A stretch of 64,000 nt of DNA from Ascidia mentula (taxonomy: Eukaryota > Chordata > Ascidiacea > Phlebobranchia > Ascidiidae): assembly GCA_947561715.1 (NCBI GenBank), contig OX387198.1:10974001-11038000 (forward strand), written 5' to 3'. The notes under the pieces were generated by a model. The model saw nothing but the letters and a program-made list of their open reading frames with translations. It was not told where the DNA came from and made no database searches. The first letter of the stretch is position 1, and each line of letters starts with the position of its first letter. Below, one piece after another: positions 23,401 to 34,833 of this stretch. Made by a program: the position numbers and the translations under genes.

Positions 23401-25391
23401 AACTTTTTCCTGCAAATTCAATCGTTCCGGTAATAATTTGTTGTCACTTTTAACCCTGTTACAAACTTCAAACTTCATAGGATCATTTTCAAAAGTTGTT
23501 TAAAAATCTGTCACTAACTCTTGTTGGCGTGAAACAGGAGATTCCGATGATAAAAAACTTTCATCTGTTGATGAGACTAATATTTTCCACCCTTTCAGAC
23601 AAGGATGATGAGGAAGACGAAGACGAGGAGGATACCCCTTCACGGGGTATGCATGGGCGTTCCGGTAGATGGGGTCCGCGTATGGGTGGAGGTGGACCTC
23701 TCCCACAGGGCATTCTATCACTGTTAATGAGTGCTGGAACAAATGGAGGTATGGGACCATCTAGAGGACGCGAACAGATGGGTCCTCGCTCTGGTGGTAT
23801 GGGGCCATTTTCCGGGGGAATGGGTCCATTTTCGGGAGGTATGGGACCATATTCCGGTGGACGTGGACCATATTCTGGTGGTATGGGACCATTTTCGGGA
23901 GGAATGGGTCCATTCTCAGGAGGCATAGGCCCATTTTCTGGAGGAATGGGTCCATTCTCAGGAGGCATGGGACCATATTCGGGTGGACGTGGACCAAATT
24001 CAGGTGGCATGGGACCATTTTCTGGAGGAATGGGTCCATTCTCAGGAGGCATGGGACCATATTCCGGTGGACGTGGACCAAATTCAGGTGGCATTGGACC
24101 ATTTTCTGGGGGAATGGGTCCATTCTCAGGAGGTATGGGACCATATTCCGGTGGACGTGGACCAAATTCAGGTGGCATGGGACCATTTTCTGGGGGAATG
24201 GGTCCATTCTCAGGAGGCATGGGTCCATTTTCCGGTGGACGCGGACCACATTCTGGTGGCAAGGGACCATATTCCAAGCGAAAAGGTCCAAAGCGAGGTG
24301 GTGGTCCAATGAAGATGTTGGGAGCGTTGCTGGAAGTTATTTCATGCGCAAGAAAAGAAGAAAATTGTGGAAGCTGCCCTACTCCCATGGAAGCAATGAA
24401 AAAGATATACAACAGCACGGTTGGCTGCATGAAATGCGTAAAAGATGAATGTGGTAAGAGTTAATGAGAATTCTTTTGAAATGAACAAATAAATACCATT
24501 AGGAGACAAAATAATACTCAACCGACTGTAAAATCTCTATACAGGTGACATGCGCAATTCATCTGGAAAGGCAGAATGCGTTCGCATGGCAAGAATCGAT
24601 TGCCTTCAATGCCCACCACTTGATGACCATGAGCAAATGGAAGCTAAAAAATGCAGGAAGTGTTTGATGGGTTGCGCACCACGAGGTATTTTTGTTTTAC
24701 GTTGACATGACGTAATTTAAACAATAAGATATATGACATTTACCTGATCCACGTGATGCTCAAAAATGTGAAGTTGAATCTTGGCTAATTCTGAATGTCG
24801 TCCACTTAACAAAATAACTATTCGCTTTGCAAAACGTTTTACAAAAAATTTTGAATATTCCGGATTTTCGCCAATTCCGGGAAAAAATGCCCTTATCGCA
24901 ACTCATAATGTGTATTTGGGTGTATTTTTTTATTCTTGACGAATAGAATCCGAATTGACCAACTTCTTTCAGAATACTATGAAAACATATCGATAAATAC
25001 ATCATTACTTTTCAGTCAGCATCGTGTCTGTGTATTCGTACGCGCAGTTGAATTGTCATCTATAAACTACATGCAGTATTTAAAATGTTTTTCTTAACTT
25101 TATTTGCGAATTTCGTGAAGAAGACTTTTTCTATTTAAATCCAAAGTCGTCAACACACTATGAGTGATTTTGTGTTTAGGACCACGCCGTGAAAAATCAG
25201 GCCCACAAGGTGGAATGTTCGGAGGTTTCGAAATGATGGGCGGCGGTTACGGTGACGAAATGATGGGAGGTGGTTATGGTGACGAAATGATGGGCGGTGG
25301 TTACGGTGACGAAATGATGGGAGGTGGTTATGGTGACGAAATGATGGGCGGTGGTTATGGTGATGGACTTCTCGGCATGCTCGGAAGCTAG
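20416..25391 (+). CDS. Mosaic secreted protein: three A-B Cys-module pairs with Gly/Met-rich repeats
   Basis: Ten coding exons join in phase 1 throughout: 20416-20461, 20655-20885, 20970-21116, 21625-21663, 22029-22664, 22732-22869, 23043-23177, 23599-24453, 24545-24685 and 25180-25391. The product is about 859 residues. It starts with a signal peptide (MKSVVILVIIAVAVQ). A1 lies near residues 57-93 and B1 93-142. A Met/Gly-rich segment covers 155-367, then A2 367-413 and B2 413-458. An acidic stretch and the GGMGPFS repeats fill about 458-690, followed by A3 near 704-743 and B3 743-790. The GGGYGDEMM repeats form the tail to 859. Cys spacing equals that of the small proteins, except A3, which begins C-x6-C-x2-C. 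The acceptors of exons 6 and 7 are the least certain; phase and homology fixed them. A structural extracellular or secreted matrix role is inferred. Confidence 0.8.
22029..22664 (+). repeat. Degenerate Met/Gly-rich repeats in the mosaic gene
   Basis: One exon encodes about five loose repeats around a core like NIMGMLSGVMN, LQAIMGMITNMMN and NIMSIVTNMMG, separated by Gly-rich linkers and ending in an acidic tail. Many methionines are unusual for a structural repeat. There are no cysteines. Confidence 0.75.
23780..24290 (+). repeat. GGMGPFS 7-residue (21-bp) tandem repeat
   Basis: About two dozen copies of a 21-bp unit encode GGMGPFS, GGMGPYS, GGRGPNS and similar. Variants recur in a longer pattern (PFS, PFS, PYS, PNS), so short blocks have been duplicated as groups. 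Long antisense open frames over this stretch are by-products of the repeat. Confidence 0.9.
25228..25365 (+). repeat. EMMGGGYGD 9-residue (27-bp) tandem repeat
   Basis: Five tandem copies of a 27-bp unit encode the tail of the mosaic protein just before GLLGMLGS and the stop at 25391. Alternate units share synonymous changes (GGCGGTTAC against GGTGGTTAT), so a 54-bp pair was probably duplicated. Confidence 0.9.
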
Positions 25392-27214
25392 ATTGACAAT
25401 GACGGAAGATGGAAACGAACTTGACTTGGAACCTGTTATAACTTTTTGCTTTTATTTGATTAACAAACAAACAACAATACTAATCATTGTTCCCAAACTA
25501 CTAATCAATATACTTGTGTTGACGTTATATTTGACGGTAAAATACAGTTCCCAAATCCACTACACATGTTTGCTTTGTATATAGAGGTTTCGATTGACTT
25601 TGCATTTGCGGGTTGGTGTCTGTGACGAATGATTAGTAATTACAAAGCTCATCGTTTTTCTAAACAAAAATTATCTACCCATATCAAGGACTTTAATAGT
25701 TACGAAGAGATATAGGCTGTAAAGTACTAATTAATCCCAAGACGCCTTTAAAATGCGCTGTCAATAGCTGTTGATTTCGTTCAAACGTATTATATTTAAC
25801 AAAGCAGTTTATAAACATAATTCATTTCAGAAGAGATAATGGAAGAGATGCTTTAAAGTTTAATTCACTTTTAATTTCCAAAGAAACTTGAACGCGTATA
25901 AACAATAAATATGCAAATTAAATTACACGGGCACCAGTAAAACCATATTGGTCATCGAGTCAGGCGCCCATCTATTTCAGGGGTGGCCAATACAACGATC
26001 GTGAAATTATAACTGGTCGATCGCCTAGGATTGCATGTTGTCTTCGCGAAATACAAACATAATCGTCATTTTTTTTGACAAATATGTTTGCCTGATTACC
26101 ACATATGCTCGGTAACGTAACACAACTACACACAAACTTGAACTCGACATAATGCAACGGCGAAAATACATGGGAATTCACTTGAAATATCAAACATCCC
26201 CGAGTCGATCGTGTTTTGTTGGAAAGTTTTCTTGGCAATTCCGCTCGTTGACAACCCCTAGTCTATTTTATCAAAACAAAAATGCCGCATTTCCTCTGCA
26301 CAGCGAAATTCTATGCCGAACTAACGACATTAGTTGCTAATACGTCGAAGAGGTTTAATTGTGATTTTTTTCTTCTGGCATTGTTATTCTTCAAAACATT
26401 TTACCTCTGTAGCTATTTTCCATCAATTTATTACTGCCTTCGAATAAGTCTGTGATATATGGAATAAATGTGGTAAATCCCAACTGGTGGATTCATCGAT
26501 TAGGCCTAACAATACCAAAAAAGGAAGTGATGTCAAATGACAACTTCATAAATCCATCAATTACACGTTAGGAATATTGATATTCAACTTTTTGAATTGA
26601 TTACTTTCCAGTATTAATTACCAACCAACTGTTTGAACCAAAACAAAAACAAAAGTTAATCCTCACTCTTCTGCACCTTACATGAGGTTGACAGGTTGCA
26701 GATAGGCTGCAATGCATGTAAACCTCATGATCTTGCGCCAAATAAGGACCTGTGCAGTGGGGCGATCCATAAAATCATGTCCTTGCTTTAAACATTACCA
26801 TTGCAATTAGTAGTGATCGTCAGGGTCGATACCATTAGACTCATTTGGCAACAAATGGCAATTTACCATGTAGAGAAAAAAAGGACAAGTTGAATTGAGA
26901 TTTTTGAGAATCTTTACCAAGGTGAAATGCAGGCCCCGCATATGTTTTCTAATCGGGGCCTGCATTTTCCAGGACCGGCCCTGGTAATCGGCAGCCCACA
27001 ATTTAGTCCATGGCATTCTAAACGGGAAATTGCAAATAAAGTTAATACACCTATACTATGCCTGGGACGGCAACTGAGTGCAGTTTGTCGAATATATCTT
27101 TAAATATTTTAGTAATCACAGGAAGCGGGGTAGCTATAATACTGAACAATTCTTGCAAATAACATTATATATGGTGAACACCGGACCAATCATAAAGTTA
27201 TATAAAACAGGTGA
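25392..27214. other. Spacer, no gene seen
   Basis: No exon is supported. The stretch at 26515-26590 resembles the 5' flank of the 7-kb units (AAAGGAAGT, then CATAAATCCATC), a relic of a further duplication. A short perfect hairpin around AATGCAGGCCCCG and its complement lies at about 26927-26965. Confidence 0.6.
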
Positions 27215-27543
27215 ATGACCAGTTAACGTCCGTGGGACATGCTGTTGTGAGAACAACGTTTGCAATAACTGCTAAAAAAGCTATTAGTTTTCTACATCCT
27301 TGTGTAATAAATATGCAAATATTAATTTTCGGCATCCCAAAATATCGCTTGTCAGGATTATCTTTGAGTTATCGGAGTTGTTGTGAAACCGCAAGGATGG
27401 AAGTGAAGTTTGTCGAATGGAAACTTCACATATTCATCACATGCATGTTAGGAATATTTACGGTCAAAAAGGTAACAAACTTTAATCAACAAGCACTCCA
27501 GTAGTACCTGCAACTGCAGACAGAAGCACGAAAAGGGGCCAAG
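27215..27543 (+). promoter_or_regulatory. Promoter block and leader exon of the 28-residue-repeat gene
   Basis: The block matches the promoters of the three small genes (GTCAGGATTAT, TTATCGGAG, GGAAGT, CACATATTCATCAC). The leader exon resembles copy 1's (CTGCAACTGCAGACAGAAGC against CTGCAACTACAAACAGAAAC) and ends at a GTAAGT donor after 27543. No clear TATA box is seen. Confidence 0.62.
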
Positions 27544-27916
27544 GTAAGTTTCGTTACAGGGTAAATGTCTTTGCATATTGGTGTTATTATACATACTATT
27601 AAAGCGCTGTACTGCTGCATTCGTTGCAAAGTAAAGAATGATTCCATGATTGAACGCAACATCGGGAACAAGAGAAACGCAGCGAAAAAAGCAATTAATC
27701 CGCTTCATTACAATCCAGTAAAGTTAGCGCTACACTATAATTACATATGTACAAGTTCTGAAACTATAAACAAACATCGGCAATGTCGCAAAACCATTCA
27801 AAAACACAAGGCTGAAAGACAAAAAAGAAAACTTTAAATAAGTTTTGGGTGTTGGGTGTAAGTAATTTTTTTACAACACCTGCTATTAATTTCAGGACAT
27901 CTCGCATTCTAACATC

Positions 27917-30900
27917 ATGAAGCCTGCTGTGATTTTGATGATTATTGCGGTAACTGCGAAAGGTATAAGTCTATTGTTTTTACTCCAACGCATAACTGAA
28001 AGACCATAGTGTGATTAATGCCTATAATGTCAACATACTTTGTTCTTTACCAAGCCTCAGAATATTTTTTAATCCGACATTAGTAAGAAACCCGAAAACG
28101 TTAAAGGATAAGGTTTACAGATCGCTAAGAGAAAATTTTTTTACAGCTTTTCCAAGAGACTATCCACGATGTAGAAAAGGTGACTCCGATGACGGGGCAT
28201 CCGTTGATGGACCTGAATCTGAAAGCAAGGGCTCATTTTATGGTGAAAATGGAATTCCATTTTATGGTGATAACGAAATTCTAGTAGTTACGGGACCAAT
28301 TTCCGCTGCAAGTGGGCCCCAATCTGTTGGAATGGGACCACCATATGCTAGCAACGGGCCATCTCCAGTAGCTACGGGACCAATTTCCGCTGCAAGTGGA
28401 CCCCAATCTGTTGGAATGGGACCAACATATGCTAGCAACGGGCCATCTCCAGTAGCTACGGGACCAATTTCCGCTGCAAGTGGACCCCAATCTGTTGGCG
28501 TGGGACCACCATATGCTAGCAACGGGCCATCTCCAGTAGCTACGGGACCAATTTCCGCTGCAAGTGGGCCCCAATCTGTTGGCATGGGACCACCATATGC
28601 TAGCAACGGGCCATCCCCAACAGGCACGGGACCAATTTCCGCTGCAAGTGGGGCCCAATCTGTTGGCATGGGACCACCATATGCTAGCAACGGGCCATCT
28701 CCAGTAGCTACGGGACCAATTTCCGCTGCAAGTGGACCCCAATCTGTTGGCATGGAACCACCATACGCTAATAACGGACCATCCCCAATAAGCACGGGAC
28801 CAATTTCTGCTGCAAGTGGACCCCAATCTGTTGGCATGGGACCACCATATGCTAACAACGGACCATCCCCAATAGGTACGGGACCAATTTCTGCTGCAAG
28901 TGGACCCCAATCTTTTGGCATGGGACCACCATATGCTAGCAACAGACCATCCCCAATAGGCACGGGACCAATTTCCGCTGCAAGTGGACCCCAATCTGTT
29001 GACATGGGACCACCATACGCTAATAACGGACCATCCCCAATAAGCACGGGACCAATTTCCGCTGCAAGTGGACCCCAATCTGTTGGCATGGGACCACCAT
29101 ATGCTAACAACGGGCCATCCCCAATAGGTACGGGACCAATTTCTGCTGCAAGTGGACCCCAATCTTTTGGCATGGGACCACCATATGCTAGCAACGGACC
29201 ATCCCCAATAGCTACGGGACCAATTTCCGCTGCAAGTGGACCCCAATCTGTTGGCATGGGACCACCATATGCTAATAACGGGCCATCCCCAATAGGTACG
29301 GGACCAATTTCTGCTGCAAGTGGACCCCAATCTGTTGACATGGGACCACCAAACGCTAATTACGGACCATCCCCAATAAGCACGGGACCAATTTCCGCTG
29401 CAAGTGGACGCCAATCTGTTGGCATGGGACCACCATATGCTAGCAACGGACCATCCCCAATAGCTACGGGACCAATTTCCGCTGCAAGTGGACCCCAATC
29501 TGTTGGCATGGAACCACCATACGCTAATAACGGACCATCCCCAATAAGCACGGGACCAATTTCTGCTGCAAGTGGACCCCAATCTGTTGGCATGGGACCA
29601 CCATATGCTAACAACGGACCATCCCCAATAGGTACGGGACCAATTTCCGCTGCAAGTGGACCCCAATCTTTTGGCATGGGACCACCATATGCTAGCAACG
29701 GACCATCCCCAATAGCTACGGGACCAATTTCCGCTGCAAGTGGACCCCAATCTGTTGGCATGGAACCACCATACGCTAATAACGGACCATCCCCAATAAG
29801 CACGGGACCAATTTCTGCTGCAAGTGGACCCCAATCTGTTGGCATGGGACCACCATATGCTAACAACGGACCATCCCCAATAAGCACGGGACCAATTTCC
29901 GCTGCAAGTGGACCCCAATCTTTTGGCATGGGACCACCATATGCTAGCAACGGACCATCCCCAATAGCTACGGGACCAATTTCCGCTGCAAGTGGACCCC
30001 AATCTGTTGGCATGGAACCACCATACGCTAATAACGGACCATCCCCAATAAGCACGGGACCAATTTCTGCTGCAAGTGGACCCCAATCTGTTGGCATGGG
30101 ACCACCATATGCTAACAACGGACCATCCCCAATAGGTACGGGACCAATTTCTGCTGCAAGTGGACCCCAATCTTTTGGCATGGGACCACCATATGCTAGC
30201 AACAGACCATCCCCAATAGGCACGGGACCAATTTCCGCTGCAAGTGGACCCCAATCTGTTGACATGGGACCACCATACGCTAATAACGGACCATCCCCAA
30301 TAAGCACGGGACCAATTTCCGCTGCAAGTGGACCCCAATCTGTTGGCATGGGACCACCATATGCTAACAACGGGCCATCCCCAATAGGTACGGGACCAAT
30401 TTCTGCTGCAAGTGGACCCCAATCTTTTGGCATGGGACCACCATATGCTAGCAACGGACCATCCCCAATAGCTACGGGACCAATTTCCGCTGCAAGTGGA
30501 CCCCAATCTGTTGGCATGGGACCACCATATGCTAATAACGGGCCATCCCCAATAGGTACGGGACCAATTTCTGCTGCAAGTGGACCCCAATCTGTTGGCA
30601 TGGGACCACCATATGCTAACAACGGACCATCCCCAATAGGTACGGGACCAATTTCTGCTGCAAGTGGACCCCAATCTTTTGGCATGGGATCACCATATGC
30701 TAGCAACGGACCATCCCCAACAGGCACGGGACCAATTTCCGCTGCAAGTGGACCCCAATCTGTTGACATGGGACCACCAAACGCTAATTACGGACCATCC
30801 CCAATAAGCACGGGACCAATTTCCGCTGCAAGTGGACGCCAATCTGTTGGCATGGGACCACCATATGCTAACAACGGACCATCCCCAATAGGTACGGGAC

Positions 30901-32156
30901 CAATTTCTGCTGCAAGTGGACCCCAATCTTTTGGCATGGGATCACCATATGCTAGCAACGGACCATCCCCAACAGGCACGGGACCAATTTCCGCTGCAAG
31001 TGGACCCCAATCTGTTGACATGGGACCACCAAACGCTAATTACGGACCATCCCCAATAAGCACGGGACCAATTTCCGCTGCAAGTGGACGCCAATCTGTT
31101 GGCATGGGACCACCATATGCTAATAACGGGCCATCCCCAATAGGTACGGGACCAATTTCTGCTGCAAGTGGACCCCAATCTGTTGGCATGGGACCACCAT
31201 ATGCTAACAACGGACCATCCCCAATAGGTACGGGACCAATTTCTGCTGCAAGTGGACCCCAATCTTTTGGCATGGGATCACCATATGCTAGCAACGGACC
31301 ATCCCCAACAGGCACGGGACCAATTTCCGCTGCAAGTGGACCCCAATCTGTTGACATGGGACCACCAAACGCTAATAACGGACCATCCCCAATAAGCACG
31401 GGACCAATTTCCGCTGCAAGTGGACGCCAATCTGTTGGCATGGGACCACCATATGCTAACAACGGACCATCCCCAATAGGTACGGGACCAATTTCTGCTG
31501 CAAGTGGACCCCAATCTTTTGGCATGGGACCACCATATGCTAACAACGGACCATCCCCAATAGGTACGGGACCAATTTCTGCTGCAAGTGGACCCCAATC
31601 TTTTGGCATGGGACCACCATATGCTAGCAACGGACCATCCCCAATAGGCACCGGACCAATTTCTGCTGCAAGTGGACCCCAATCTGTTGGCATGGGACCA
31701 CCATATGCTAATAACGGACCATCCCCAATAGGCACGGGACCAATTTCAGCCTCAAGTGGTCCCCAATCTGTTGGCATGGGACCACCATATGCTAACAACG
31801 GTCTATCTCCTGCTGCAAGTGGACCCCAATCTGTTGGCATGGGACCACCATATGCTAATAACGGGCCATCCCCAATAGGCACGGGACCAATTTCTGCTGC
31901 AAGTGGACCCCAATCTGTTGGCATGGGACCACCATATGCTAACAACGGACCATCCCCAATAGGTACGGGACCAATTTCCGCTGCAAGTGGACCCCAATCT
32001 GTTGGCATGGGACCACCATATGCTAATAACGGGCCATCTCCAGTAGCTACGGGACCAATTTCCGCTGCAAGTGGACCCCAATCTGTTGGATTGAGTCCAC
32101 TATCTGATGACACAGGACCATCTGCTGGAGGTAGTAGTTATGGCGTAAAGCAGTGA
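27917..32156 (+). CDS. Secreted 28-residue-repeat protein sharing the cluster's start cassette
   Basis: Exon 1 (27917-27962) encodes the signal peptide MKPAVILMIIAVTAK, close to that of the mosaic gene. Exon 2 (28147-32156) follows in phase 1 from a TTACAG acceptor, giving 1351 residues. After about 48 residues with a single Cys (YPRCRKGD), the protein is nearly all repeats from residue 64. The unit is TGPISAASGPQSVGMG then PPYANNGPSPIG, in 44 full copies, one 21-base-shorter copy and a diverged end. Composition is Gly, Pro, Ser, Ala and Asn, with no A or B module. A fibrous, adhesive or matrix role is inferred. The stop codon lies inside a MITE that begins at 32151. A GTAGTA donor at 32132 with exons further downstream is an alternative end. 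Confidence 0.82.
28290..32110 (+). repeat. 84-bp coding tandem repeat, about 45 units
   Basis: All units but one are exactly 84 bp; one near 31800 lacks 21 bp. Variants are SVGM/SFGM/SVDM/SVGME in the middle and PIG/PIS/PIA/PVA/PTG at the end. They recur mostly as triplets, giving a higher-order period of 252 bp. A block of seven units starting at about 28750 recurs almost unchanged at about 30010, an offset of exactly 1260 bp (15 units). This shows recent block duplication or unequal crossing-over. Confidence 0.95.
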
Positions 32157-32370
32157 TTCCCAACCTTTTTGTGGTTGCGTACCACTTGGAGGTAAAACAA
32201 TTTCGACGCTTAATTACAACCTATAGATGAGAGTTACGAAGTAACCTAAGAATAATTGAAGAAACAAACCTTTTGAGATCACTTATAGTTTTTTTTTTAA
32301 ATTCGAACTATTGCCTCAATTTACGGAAATGTGCTCGCGTGCCACCATCGGGTACCTCTGGGAAATACTG
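32151..32370. mobile_element. hAT-type MITE with 8-bp target site duplication
   Basis: The 220-bp element starts CAGTGATTCCCAACC and ends GGTACCTCTGGGAAATACTG. Its ends are imperfect inverted repeats of the hAT kind. It is flanked by a perfect 8-bp direct repeat, GCGTAAAG, at 32143-32150 and 32371-32378, the target-site length known for hAT transposons. It has no coding capacity. It sits inside the last codons of the 28-residue-repeat gene, so TGA in its first bases is that gene's stop. Confidence 0.88.
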
Positions 32371-32471
32371 GCGTAAAGCTATGTAGTTTAACCTAACTTA
32401 CTTTTAAAATGCTAGAGGCGATTATAGCGCCTATTTTGTTTTTGTTGAACCAACTTTGGGCTAATTTTTTC

Positions 32472-32560
32472 AGCTAAAGCCCGAAGTCAATCAGATAAAC
32501 CTGGCCTGACTCACAAATCTAACCTCGGCTGTAAGTTTATTTTGTTTTTAGGTTATTAGG
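32472..32560 (+). other. Possible alternative 3' exons of the 28-residue-repeat gene
   Basis: A TTTTTTCAG acceptor precedes 32472, and an open phase-1 stretch encodes AKARSQSDKPGLTHKSNLG to a GTAAGT donor near 32532. Another TTTTTAG acceptor near 32551 would then add only a Cys-Tyr and a stop. These join in frame to a GTAGTA donor at 32132 in the repeat exon. The fit of three splice sites in phase is suggestive but not proof. Confidence 0.35.
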
Positions 32561-33393
32561 CGGCAGCTCAAGAGAAGTTTTAAATATTTAATGGCGGCTA
32601 GATTTGCAGTCCTTTTGGTTTAACTAAAGACATAAAGAGAAGAACCATACACGGAAGAGGATTCATACAATTCGACCATGAAGACATATGTTGTTATTTT
32701 TTGTAGTATTGGGTGTGATTATATATTTCAACCGTTGTGCCTAAATTTTACAAATCCTTCTATCTACATTGAGTTGTAAAGGCACAGTATTTTTGAAAAT
32801 GCACATGTTTGCCTGCGGGTACTAAGCCCCCACCCGAAATAAATACAATTGACTGCATATATTTACTAACTGTTACCTATGATGAAAGATTGGTATCCCA
32901 ACGCGCCGCGTTGACGTATCTCTGTAAAACCGGGTTCCAAAATAGTGCAGCCAGACTAAAAGTCACAGAAGTTGGCTAGTTAATTAAATAACCCCAGTGA
33001 TGTTGAAAATTCTGCAAGGAGCAAAAAAAACGGTCATTTCTCCGCACATGGGCCGAAAATCAGTCCACCCCAAGACAGGTGGAATGGCAGTTTTTGCTTG
33101 GAAAATAAATCCCTTACACAAGCTGAAAACCGTTTTTTTTGGAAAATGAACGAAACAACCGGTACAGTTATATTAGTTTAAACGAGCTCTAAAAAATATT
33201 CTACCTCCCGAGGTCTTTCCAAGAACACTAACATGCTAAGTTAGGAGGAGCTGTGAAATGTACAATCACGAAGATAAATGACAACTGGACTTTAACTTGC
33301 TTGTCCATTAAAAATGTACAAAAACTAAAGAATTTTTATTTTAAAACACAGTGTGATGTTGCTCCACAATCAACAACCACGACTTTCATAATA
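32561..33393. other. Spacer with a possible signal-peptide exon relic
   Basis: At about 32688 an ATG is preceded by GGATTCATACAATTCGACC and followed by KTYVVIFCSIG, resembling the leader and signal exon of the two repeat genes. No following exon was found, so it may be a relic of another family member. Nothing else is seen. Confidence 0.35.
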
Positions 33394-34502
33394 TCAACTC
33401 GGGTTGCATTCCATATCACCGTCCTTGTTTGTTTTTAGTTTCTTGAATTCATCCACAAGCAACACATGGTCTTCAAGGACACATTGTGGTTTCTCATACT
33501 GAACATAATCCAGTAAAAGTTAGAAACAATCCTGGCTCACAATAAGATAGTTTAATCATACCTGAATTATCAAGGTGTTGTTTGCATGTGCAATATTAAT
33601 ATTTTCAGAGTCCAATCTCAAACCTCTTCTTTCCATGTCGGGGATGCTTAATTTTTTAAAATATTTTTTGTTCGTGGTCCTTATAACCATTGTTGTGCCT
33701 TCCGAATCAACCGAGACATTGTAAGTCTTAAGGGGGTATGGCAGATTTCTAATCCTCCACTGAAAAGCCTGCTTGGTGTCAAGTCGCACACACACTGGCT
33801 GCAATATACAACATACATTAAAAATGTTTTTAAGTATTCAGTTCCAGATCAATCTTTTTATTTTAAATTTAGACTGCTGGATATGGTGTTGAGTCAAATC
33901 ATATTCATAATGCACTGAAATGCAGCATTATCTTTTAGAATTAATTTACCCAGATGCAGATCACCTATACACTCTCACAGAGCCATATGTGTTTGTACCA
34001 ACCAAGTCTTTATGCCGAGAACATTTGTTTTCAACTTACATTTGCATTGCTTTCCATTAGATGCTGAGATCCTAGTGATAAAGCAGCCATGTTTGATGTT
34101 AACTCTGGTTCTCCAATTTCTACTTCCCATGGTTTGGATGCACCCAAAGTTGATTTCCGTCGCCACTTTCTGACAAGTAAATCACTTGTTTTGACGTCAT
34201 ATTCCTCACAAAGTTCGGTGCCATCAGTAAGAGTGAAATGTATCTTTCTTCTTCCTATAACGTGAAAAATTGCAGCATTCAGAAATAAAATCAGTAGTTT
34301 AGACAATTAGGTACAATTGCAGTGTAAAACTCAGGGGCCAGGCAATTTTTAGCACAGTCGGGAAAAATACACCCAACCACATTAGTAGTATTTATATGTT
34401 GCATGAAAAGGACAAGTACCCACCATCCTGCACAAGTGCTGTTTTTCTTGCTGCTTTTAGCATATCCACCCAAGAGGAATGTTGTATTTGAGGCTTCTGC
34501 AT
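33394..34502 (-). CDS. DPCD: DPCD protein
   Basis: Four exons on the minus strand (34424-34502, 34040-34254, 33562-33798, 33394-33498) join in frame to 211 residues; human DPCD is 203. The sequence follows human DPCD closely: KTALVQDGRRKIHF, EYDVKTSDLLVRKWRRKS, ESNAN, then QWRIRNLPYP, RTTNKKYFKKLSIPD and AHANNTLII, and a tail of YEKP with a Lys-rich end. DPCD is a conserved gene first named for deletion in a mouse primary ciliary dyskinesia model, and is tied to motile cilia and to the R2TP/RUVBL chaperone system. The ATG was chosen because exon 1 aligns with the human N-terminus from KTAL onward. It lies 331 bases downstream of DMC1 on the same strand; co-transcription is possible but unproven. 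Confidence 0.95.
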
Positions 34503-34833
34503 TTTACAGGGTTTTTAATGACATTGTCTAACTAATCCAAAACACTGCACACAGCATACAGCAATGTTAGGTGTTATTTTGAAATTACATAAAGGGGCAT
34601 ATCAGAAACTTAGTTCCTAGAATTTCATTGTTACATAGTTCAAAATGCAATTAGCAAGATTTAGTATATGAGCATAAATGGGGGCACAGTTGTATGTACA
34701 TAATTTCACTCCTTTAAAATGCAAATGAAAACCTACGAAACACACAAATGGCAGTTAAAGCTGAAATATCACAAACAACCGATAATAAACTTTCAAAAAA
34801 CAAGAACACAAAGCATAACAGTTTGGTACAAAG

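Noticed and set aside
23561-24430. Antisense open frame of 289 codons rich in PPENGP
   Set aside because: It is the mirror of the GGMGPFS coding repeat; the plus frame links to Cys modules on both sides in the correct phase.
28290-32110. CRISPR-like array
   Set aside because: Units are directly adjacent with no unique spacers and encode an open frame in a eukaryotic gene.
28262-32113. Very long antisense open frames (up to 797 codons) over the 84-bp repeat
   Set aside because: The repeat length is a multiple of three and lacks stop triplets in those frames, so openness is a by-product. The plus frame joins in phase to a signal-peptide exon; the antisense frames have no such context.
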